From assembly GCA_015059785.1 (NCBI GenBank), contig SUZS01000003.1, positions 54,071 to 118,070 on the forward strand: 64,000 nucleotides of DNA, given 5' to 3'. The notes under the pieces were generated by a model. That model had not been told where the DNA came from. It saw only the letters and a program-made list of their open reading frames with translations, and searched no databases. The DNA is from Rikenellaceae bacterium. GTDB lineage: Bacteria > Bacteroidota > Bacteroidia > Bacteroidales > Rikenellaceae. Positions 58,091-64,000 of this stretch are shown here, one piece after another. How positions within the stretch are numbered: position 1 is the stretch's first letter; every line of letters begins with the position of its first letter. Made by a program: the position numbers and the translations under genes.

Positions 58091-58765
58091 ATGTCGTCAA
58101 AACACTACGCCATTATAGCCATCTTATTGTATGGAGTGGGCATTGTTGTGACAATGCTCTATGGCGTTGTGTATATAGAGCATAAACCTCTTAAGGAGGC
58201 GGAGCTTTTTGTGGAGTTTTTAGAGCCTGAGCCAGAGCTTACTACCGAGTCTGCGCCTGCCCCTGCTCCCGATGTTGCTCCACAACACCAGACCGTTGCA
58301 GAGGTTGATAACTCACAGCAGACCGATGGAGATGCCCCAAAGACGCAGACCGTAAATCCGCGTGCTCTGTTTAAGATGAATCAGGGCGGAGTGGACGAGC
58401 CGGAAAATGGCGGAAATCCCTATGCTCAAGCCTCTGATGAGGATAGCTCAGCGGGAAAAGGTGAGGGACTTAATCCTATAGGCTCTGAGGCGCTTGATGA
58501 GGGGCTGCAGGGTCGTGGTCTTGTTGGTGCACTGCCTATGCCGGCATATCCAGCGGGTAATAGGGGTGGAAAGGTGGTTGTTCGTGTGGCTGTGGATAAG
58601 CATGGAGATGTTACCTCGGCAACTTATGAGCCGAAGGGCTCTACAACCTCAGACTCGTCGCTTGTTGAGGCGGCTATAAAGGCTGCCAAGCGGGCAAAGT
58701 TTACCGAAAGCGCAGCGTATATGCAAGGCGGAACGATAACATATATATTCAAACTTAAACAGTAG
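58091..58765 (+). CDS. TonB-family energy transducer
   Basis: A 224-residue TonB-like protein: one N-terminal helix (AIIAILLYGVGIVVTMLYGV), an acidic spacer with Pro-Ala pairs (TESAPAPAPDVAP) and a C-terminal TonB domain (PMPAYPAGNRGGKVVVRVAV) that closes with GTITYIFKLKQ. It probably links the ExbBD motor to TonB-dependent receptors such as the SusC protein in this window. It is coupled to exbD by a 2-base gap. Its C-terminal domain is similar to that of the 47354 product. Confidence 0.88.
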   Translation: MSSKHYAIIAILLYGVGIVVTMLYGVVYIEHKPLKEAELFVEFLEPEPELTTESAPAPAPDVAPQHQTVAEVDNSQQTDGDAPKTQTVNPRALFKMNQGGVDEPENGGNPYAQASDEDSSAGKGEGLNPIGSEALDEGLQGRGLVGALPMPAYPAGNRGGKVVVRVAVDKHGDVTSATYEPKGSTTSDSSLVEAAIKAAKRAKFTESAAYMQGGTITYIFKLKQ

Positions 58766-58777
58766 CAAGGAATGATT

Positions 58778-59155
58778 ATGAAACGACTATTGCTGACTCT
58801 ATCGCTTATTTTTGCTATTTACACTGTGGCCGCTCAGCAGAGTGAACTCTCTGGGATATCGTTTGATAAGAAGGAGTACGATTTTGGTCGTGTGCCACGC
58901 GAAAATAAGAATTATACTTGTACCTTTATCCTTGAGAATAAGACAGATAAGCCCCTTGTCTTGCTCAGTGTAAACACCTCTTGCTCATGTCTTAAGGCGC
59001 ACTATTCTCGCCGCCCGCTAAAGGTTGGCGATAAGATAAATATCACTATGACCCTTGAGGCATCAAAGATGGATAAGGGTCTTTTTCATCGTGTCGTAGA
59101 AGTGCATACAAATTCAGGTGTTGCCCGTCTTGTTGTTCGCGGTATGAGCGAGTAG
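58778..59155 (+). CDS. DUF1573 secreted protein
   Basis: A 125-residue protein. I prefer the ATG at 58778 over 58772, since AAGGA then stands 7 bases before it. A signal peptide (MKRLLLTLSLIFAIYTVAAQ) is followed by a single DUF1573 Ig-like domain: ISFDKKEYDFGRVPRENKNY, NKTDKPLVLLSVNTSCSCLK and a late VEVHTNSGVARLVVRG. It is the last gene of the tamB-exbBD-tonB operon. Function is unknown, but its place suggests a role in the envelope. Related to the 4820 gene only by this domain. Confidence 0.85.
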   Translation: MKRLLLTLSLIFAIYTVAAQQSELSGISFDKKEYDFGRVPRENKNYTCTFILENKTDKPLVLLSVNTSCSCLKAHYSRRPLKVGDKINITMTLEASKMDKGLFHRVVEVHTNSGVARLVVRGMSE

Positions 59156-59176
59156 CGTTCGATTGGCTGTAAAGAA

Positions 59177-59206
59177 AGAAGAGCCTCAACGAGACTCTTT
59201 TTTTTT
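59177..59206 (+). terminator. Terminator after the tamB-tonB operon
   Basis: AAGAG-c-CTC pairs with GAG-a-CTCTT around AAC, then a run of T. It overlaps the end of the convergent hemolysin III-type gene by 2 bases. Confidence 0.8.
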
Positions 59207-59867
59207 ATGCGTTGAGGTAGAATACTATCGCAACAAAGTGACAGGCGGCAGCGATGTTTATCATCAGATGCCAAACTAAGTGGTGGTATCTAAAGCCCTT
59301 CTTGGCATAGAAATATGCTCCCAATGTATAGAATACTCCACCCGCGGCGATAAGGATAAGCAGCTGGAGCGATGCGTTGCGGATAAAGAGCGGCATAAAG
59401 AAGATTACTGTCCATCCCATTATCAGATAAATTGTCAGACTAATGGCGGGTATTGAACGCTTAGAGAGTGACTTGTAGAAGATGCCGAATAGTACCATTG
59501 CCCACTGTAAAACCACTATTAAAATACCTTGCCAGCCTCCTATAACTGTCAGAGCTATAGGAGTGTACGAGCCTGCTATGGCGACATAAATCATTATGTG
59601 GTCGAGGATGTGAAATATCTCTTTGTGGCGCGAATCGGGGTGCATTGAGTGGTAGAGCGTAGATGTTAAAAACATCAGAAAAATTGAAATTACAAAAATT
59701 GAGACTCCGACCGTAGACTCAATGTTGTTTCCCACTGCGTGGGTGTAGCTCCAGAGTGTTGCAAAAGGGAGTGCGAGCAGAGTTAAAACTGCCATAACTC
59801 CGTGAGATACAGCGTTTGCAATCTCCTCTCCAAAGGTGGGTATGTATTTGGTTATTTTCATATTCAT
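59205..59867 (-). CDS. Hemolysin III/PAQR-family membrane protein
   Basis: A 220-residue protein with seven predicted helices. I place the start at 59867 (MNMKITKYIP; MKITKYIP at 59861 is also possible) because the promoter box at 59871 lies too close for the earlier frame start at 59912. Family phrases are GEEIANAVSHGVMAVLTLLA at the N-terminus, STLYHSMHPDSRHKEIFHIL with metal-binding His and Asp, and a late LVWHLMINIAAACHFVAIVF with further His. This is the YqfA/HlyIII group; haemolysis itself is doubtful. Confidence 0.88.
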   Translation of the reverse strand: MNMKITKYIPTFGEEIANAVSHGVMAVLTLLALPFATLWSYTHAVGNNIESTVGVSIFVISIFLMFLTSTLYHSMHPDSRHKEIFHILDHIMIYVAIAGSYTPIALTVIGGWQGILIVVLQWAMVLFGIFYKSLSKRSIPAISLTIYLIMGWTVIFFMPLFIRNASLQLLILIAAGGVFYTLGAYFYAKKGFRYHHLVWHLMINIAAACHFVAIVFYLNA

Positions 59868-59870
59868 TCG

Positions 59871-59878
59871 CAAAAATA
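59871..59878 (-). promoter_or_regulatory. -7 box TATTTTTG near the hemolysin III-type start
   Basis: The minus strand reads TATTTTTG, matching TAnnTTTG and ending 3 bases before the ATG at 59867. As at 7214, the transcript would have almost no leader. Confidence 0.55.
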
Positions 59879-60066
59879 CATAATTTTTTTCACAACAAAA
59901 AATGTTCTCCATTTCCGTTATTCTTTGCCCCTTTTGGGAGATTTTGATATATCAATTTCTTTAGAAATTAAAACCTTGTCAAGAAAAATTAGTTATTAAA
60001 AACTTTTAATTGTGAAAAAATGTAAAAAATATTCGCAAATATGTTGGGTTTCTAAAAATAAATTTT

Positions 60067-60074
60067 TATTTTTG
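60067..60074 (+). promoter_or_regulatory. -7 box TATTTTTG for susC/susD
   Basis: TATTTTTG matches TAnnTTTG and lies 46 bases before the ATG at 60121. The region 59912-60120 shows no gene. Confidence 0.65.
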
Positions 60075-60120
60075 TATGAATTTAAGCAACCAATTTTTAA
60101 TAAAACTTAATAATTAACCT

Positions 60121-63100
60121 ATGAAAAGAGATTTACTTCTTGTTTCAAACGGTGTTCGCAAGTTAGTTATGACAGTCGTAACTCTGTCATTATTAGTTTG
60201 TTGTGCGCTGTTTAGCCCTGCATCAGTGTATGCACAGGGTAAAGGGAAAATGGTGACCGGTAAGGTTACCGACGCTCGAGGTCCGATGATCGGTGTGACC
60301 ATTTCGGTCAAAGGTCTGGCGACTCGTGCAGCCCTGACAGATTTGGATGGTAACTACTCGATTGACATCGCAGGTGTTGCTGATCCAGTTCTCGAATTCA
60401 CCTATGTCGGTTATCAGAGTCAGGAGATTGCTGTTGGCGCTCGTACTCAGATTAATGTGACTATGGTTGAGTCAACCCAGAAGATTGACGAGGTTGTGGT
60501 AACTGCGCTCGGTATCACGCGTGCGGAGAAGTCACTCGGTTACGCCGTTTCTAAGGTGTCGGGTGATGATATCGCTTCAACCGTGTCAGGTAACTGGTTG
60601 GATGGTATGAACGGTAAGGTTGCCGGTATGTCATTCGAGTCAGCTGCTACAGGTCCTGCTGGTTCAGTGCGTGTTACTCTTCGTGGTGAGTCTTCACTCT
60701 CTCACGATAACAACGAGGCACTGTTCGTAGTTGACGGTGTGCCTCTCGGTAATGAGAAGACCGCTTCTGGTGGTGCTAACGACTCTGATGATGCTCCTAT
60801 CGACTACGGTAATGGTGTGGGTGACCTTAACCCAGACGATATCGCATCGGTATCTGTCCTCAAGGGTCCTGCAGCGACTGCGCTCTATGGTTCTCGCGCG
60901 CAGAATGGTGCGGTGATTATCACTACCAAGTCTGGTTCAAAGCAGAAGGGTATCGGTGTAAACTACTCATTCTCAATGGTTGCTGAGCAGGCCTCTTACT
61001 GGCCAGAGCTTCAGGAGGAGTATGGTGCTGGTTCTGCTGCTCTTACTACTTACGCAACAGTTGCTGGTAAGCAGTACTCTCCACAGGAGTACTTCTCATT
61101 CTGGAATGTGTACGAGGGTTCTACAAAGGTTGCTGACCGTCTCTGGTCTCGTAACATGTGGGGTCCTAAGTATGGCACTGACTTCGGTTATGGTACTGAC
61201 GAGCGTGGCGTAGGTCTTACCTATATGTACCACTCTCTGGACTTTGACAAGCTCCGTAACGAGCGTACCGATAAGCCAGGCTCTATCGTTCTTGATACTT
61301 ACAAGGATGCTTCTGGTGCTACAGTTTATGAGCCAGCATCTTCAAAGTTCTATACTCTTGTTCCATTTGAGGCGCAGGACTACTATAAGGGCTTCTATGA
61401 GACTGGTTTTACCTATAAAAATAATATATCTGTAAGCGGTAACAACGGTAAGGGTACTTCTGTTCGTGCTTCATTCCAAGATACTCGTAACAACTGGATT
61501 GTTCCTAACATGGGTTACAATCAGGAGTCAGTATCATTCTCAGTGAACAGTAAGCTCAATAAGGTTGTAACTTTCAGCGGTAAGGTTAACTACTACCGTA
61601 AGAAGTCTGATAACCTCCCAACTACTGGTTACAACAACGCTTCTCCAGTTTATCAGCTGATGTGGAACTACCCTTCAGTAGATATCTCTTCTTTCTGGGA
61701 TGAGTATAGCAGCGGCCGTATTTTTGAGGCTCTCGATGCTCGTACAGGTGGTGACTCAGCTTATCTGAACAACCTGATTAACTGTAACGGTACTTCACTG
61801 AATGTAAACAACCCTTATTGGCTTGCTTACGACTATCTGAACTCTCAGATTCGTGACCGTATCTATGGTAATATGCAGGTTAAGTTCGCTATTACAAAGG
61901 ATTTGGATTTGATGGTTCGTTCAGGTCTTGACCTGTTCAACGACTACCGTACATCTCGTAAGCCACAGTATGCTACCTCTTACGCTCAGGGTTGGTATCG
62001 TGTACAGAACATCTTCCGCTATGAGGTTAATACCGACTTCTTGCTCTCTTACAAGAAGCAGTTCAACCGTTTCCACCTCGGCGTAAACTTCGGTGGTAAC
62101 AACATGGTTTACAACCACCGTAACCAGACCCTTACAGCAGAGAAGCTCTCTACACCAAATGTATTCCAGATTGCTAACTCTGTAGACCGTCCAAAGGTAT
62201 CTTACACGCTGACAGAGAAGATGATTAACTCTCTCTACGGTATGATTTCACTCAACTATAACGATACCTACTTCCTCGACTTTACAGCTCGTAACGACTG
62301 GTCTTCAGCACTTGCTAAGGGTAACAACTCTTACTTCTACCCATCTGTATCAGCAGCCATCCTTATTGACCAGGCTATCCCAGGTCTTCGTGATACAAAC
62401 TGGTTGGATATGCTCAAGATTCGTGGTTCATGGGCAAATGTAGGTAACGATACCGGTGCTTACAAGATTACCGATTACTATACAAACTCTTCATACTCAT
62501 CTTCTTATGTGCTTCCAGGTACTCTTAACAACCCACTGCTCAAGCCAGAGAATACTGAGTCTTGGGAGGTTGGTTTGGAGGCTCACTTCTTCAAGAAGCG
62601 TCTGAGCATTGATGTTGCTTACTACGATTCAAATACTACAAACCAGATTCTCTCTGTTCCTACAGACCAGATTACAGGTGCTACCTATAAGCTTATCAAC
62701 GCTGGTAAGGTAAACAACCACGGTGTTGAGTTCAGCATCGGTGCAAAGATTATCCAGAAGCGTCACTTCAGCTGGGACTTCAACTTCAACTGGTCTCGTA
62801 ACTGGAACCAGCTCGTTGAGCTTGCTCCAGGTGTAGAGCTCTATCAGCTCAACACTGGCTTTACCTCTGGTAACAATGTATTTATCTACGCTTACCCAGG
62901 TAAGGAGCTCGGTCGCGTATATGGTTACGGTTTCCAGCGTGCTCCAGAGGGTGCATACTATGTAGATCAGGCTACAGGCGAGACTGTAGATTGCTCTGGT
63001 CAGATTATCGTAGACAGCAACGGTTATCCACAGCTTGACTCACAGAATCTTATTGATTTGGGTTCTATCTACCCAGATTGGAAGGGTGGTTTCAGTACTA

Positions 63101-63615
63101 CATTCCGCTATAAGAACCTGCGTCTGGGTATGAACTTCACATACCAGTATGGTGGTAACTGCTACTCACTGACACACGCAATCTTGGCAGCTGCAGGTAA
63201 GACAAAGGATACTCTCTATGGTCGTTACGACGGTCTTGTACAGGAGGGTGTGAACCTTCTTGCAGATGGTACTTACACAAAGAATACTACTATTACCCAG
63301 TCAGCAGCCCTCTACTATCAGGACTACTACTACAACCGTAAGAATGCAGAGACAAATACATACGACACCTCATTCTTGAAGTTGAAGCAGATTAACCTTG
63401 ACTACTCACTTGGTAAGAAGGCAATCCAGAAGATTGGTTGGCTGCGTAGCCTCTCTGTAGGTGTATTTGCAACCAATCTGTTCTCTATTGACAACTTCCC
63501 ACAGTATGACCCAGAGGCTGCAACCTTCAATAGTGCATCTATCAGCCGTGGTATTGAGACAGGTGCTTACCCTATGACTCGTACTTATGGTTTCACTATC
63601 AAATTGGGCTTCTAA
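60121..63615 (+). CDS. SusC-family TonB-dependent outer-membrane transporter
   Basis: A 1164-residue SusC/RagA protein. A signal peptide (residues 1-39, ending SPASVYAQ) is followed by a carboxypeptidase-regulatory-like domain (MVTGKVTDARGPMIGVTISV, then YVGYQSQEIAVG), the TonB-box region (KIDEVVVTALGI), a plug (DIASVSVLKGPAATALYGSR, then NGAVIITTKSG) and the 22-strand barrel. It imports large nutrients, usually glycans or peptides, together with the SusD-like lipoprotein next door. The substrate cannot be read without the rest of the locus. Codon use is highly biased, so it may be strongly expressed. Confidence 0.96.
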   Translation: MKRDLLLVSNGVRKLVMTVVTLSLLVCCALFSPASVYAQGKGKMVTGKVTDARGPMIGVTISVKGLATRAALTDLDGNYSIDIAGVADPVLEFTYVGYQSQEIAVGARTQINVTMVESTQKIDEVVVTALGITRAEKSLGYAVSKVSGDDIASTVSGNWLDGMNGKVAGMSFESAATGPAGSVRVTLRGESSLSHDNNEALFVVDGVPLGNEKTASGGANDSDDAPIDYGNGVGDLNPDDIASVSVLKGPAATALYGSRAQNGAVIITTKSGSKQKGIGVNYSFSMVAEQASYWPELQEEYGAGSAALTTYATVAGKQYSPQEYFSFWNVYEGSTKVADRLWSRNMWGPKYGTDFGYGTDERGVGLTYMYHSLDFDKLRNERTDKPGSIVLDTYKDASGATVYEPASSKFYTLVPFEAQDYYKGFYETGFTYKNNISVSGNNGKGTSVRASFQDTRNNWIVPNMGYNQESVSFSVNSKLNKVVTFSGKVNYYRKKSDNLPTTGYNNASPVYQLMWNYPSVDISSFWDEYSSGRIFEALDARTGGDSAYLNNLINCNGTSLNVNNPYWLAYDYLNSQIRDRIYGNMQVKFAITKDLDLMVRSGLDLFNDYRTSRKPQYATSYAQGWYRVQNIFRYEVNTDFLLSYKKQFNRFHLGVNFGGNNMVYNHRNQTLTAEKLSTPNVFQIANSVDRPKVSYTLTEKMINSLYGMISLNYNDTYFLDFTARNDWSSALAKGNNSYFYPSVSAAILIDQAIPGLRDTNWLDMLKIRGSWANVGNDTGAYKITDYYTNSSYSSSYVLPGTLNNPLLKPENTESWEVGLEAHFFKKRLSIDVAYYDSNTTNQILSVPTDQITGATYKLINAGKVNNHGVEFSIGAKIIQKRHFSWDFNFNWSRNWNQLVELAPGVELYQLNTGFTSGNNVFIYAYPGKELGRVYGYGFQRAPEGAYYVDQATGETVDCSGQIIVDSNGYPQLDSQNLIDLGSIYPDWKGGFSTTFRYKNLRLGMNFTYQYGGNCYSLTHAILAAAGKTKDTLYGRYDGLVQEGVNLLADGTYTKNTTITQSAALYYQDYYYNRKNAETNTYDTSFLKLKQINLDYSLGKKAIQKIGWLRSLSVGVFATNLFSIDNFPQYDPEAATFNSASISRGIETGAYPMTRTYGFTIKLGF

Positions 63616-63636
63616 TAATAAATATAGGTATACAAT

Positions 63637-64000
63637 ATGAAAACATTGAAATATTTATCGGTTCTATTGGTGATTCTCACCTTCAGCCAGTGCCGCACTC
63701 TGGAGGAGTATAATGTTTCACCAAACCAGATTGAGGTTGGTACTGTTCAGCCGTGCGATATGATGGATGAGCTCATCTGTAATGGCGCGTTGAACTATCA
63801 GCAGCGTTTCTACGATACATTTGCCGAGCTTATGCAGTATACTTGTGCTGGAGGCTCAACATCAAATGTTATTCACCGTTACTACATCGCTCCTTCATAT
63901 GTTGCAAACTGCTGGAACAACCCAGCTCGTTGGGCAGCTAATGCAGACCATATGTATCAGCTTGCTGTAAAGATTGAGGATGAGAACTATCAGGCAGTAG
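63637..64000 (+). CDS. SusD-like lipoprotein, 3' end missing
   Basis: Only the first 121 residues lie in the window. The ATG at 63637 gives a lipobox (MKTLKYLSVLLVILTFSQCR). The following NVSPNQIEVGTVQPCDMMDE, a Gln/Tyr-rich ALNYQQRFYDTFAELMQYT and the later NNPARWAANADHMYQLAVKI fit the start of SusD/RagB-type lipoproteins that cap SusC. It starts 21 bases after susC, so the two form the usual pair. The C-terminus is beyond the window. Confidence 0.9.
   Translation, partial: MKTLKYLSVLLVILTFSQCRTLEEYNVSPNQIEVGTVQPCDMMDELICNGALNYQQRFYDTFAELMQYTCAGGSTSNVIHRYYIAPSYVANCWNNPARWAANADHMYQLAVKIEDENYQAV

Noticed and set aside
59861..59912. Upstream start at 59912 for the hemolysin III-type gene
   Set aside because: The TATTTTTG box at 59871-59878 lies downstream of that codon, and the added residues are not part of the family.

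Overview
The window is chromosomal DNA from a member of the Bacteroidales (Bacteroidota); I cannot fix the genus. The signs are promoters of the TAnnTTTG type in front of most operons, a fused lpxC-fabZ gene, a SusC/SusD pair, a fimbrillin-like lipoprotein, a porphyromonad-type rSAM/lipoprotein set, BACON and DUF1573 proteins, and many short lipoproteins. I saw no rRNA, tRNA, CRISPR array, transposase, integrase or phage gene.

Layout. 1-5999 is an overlapping plus-strand operon of secreted proteins: two leucine-rich-repeat (LRR) proteins (the first cut by the window edge), a subtilisin-family protease, a DUF1573 protein and a lipocalin-like lipoprotein. 6199-24746 is mostly catabolic and secreted enzymes: a glycerophosphodiesterase, a sodium:solute symporter facing a FAD-dependent oxidoreductase, a C1 aminopeptidase plus an SGNH hydrolase, a second copy of the FAD oxidoreductase, a putative glycoside hydrolase, an SDR dehydrogenase, a yceD-rpmF-plsX housekeeping block, a GH3 beta-glucosidase, a PHP phosphoesterase and an OprP-like porin. 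24777-33768 holds a YeiH-type transporter, rpsF-rpsR-rplI, a 42-residue peptide gene with a fimbrillin-like lipoprotein, a DUF4834 protein, mlaE-mlaF and gap.

34033-38254 is a minus-strand operon ending in a long RelA/SpoT homologue whose synthetase site looks broken; it also carries a sigma-70-like factor, a small acidic protein and a TerB-like membrane protein. 38448-40116 is a compact rSAM/lipoprotein system. 40200-47261 is minus-strand: thiL, an esterase, adk, an odd secreted WG/Sel1/zinc-finger protein, lpxA and lpxC-fabZ. 47354-59155 has a TonB-like protein, korA-korB, tsaD (minus), a giant TamB-like protein and exbB-exbD-tonB-DUF1573. The window closes with a PAQR/hemolysin III protein and a SusC/SusD pair cut by the right edge.

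The most unusual content lies between genes. At least seven intergenic hairpins share ends, an apical TAC...GTA hairpin and a position just after a stop codon, while their arms differ in sequence but still pair with themselves. Two cloverleaf-like palindromes, arrays of a degenerate GGCTAAn heptamer and a third palindromic family at convergent gene ends fill most of the remaining long gaps.
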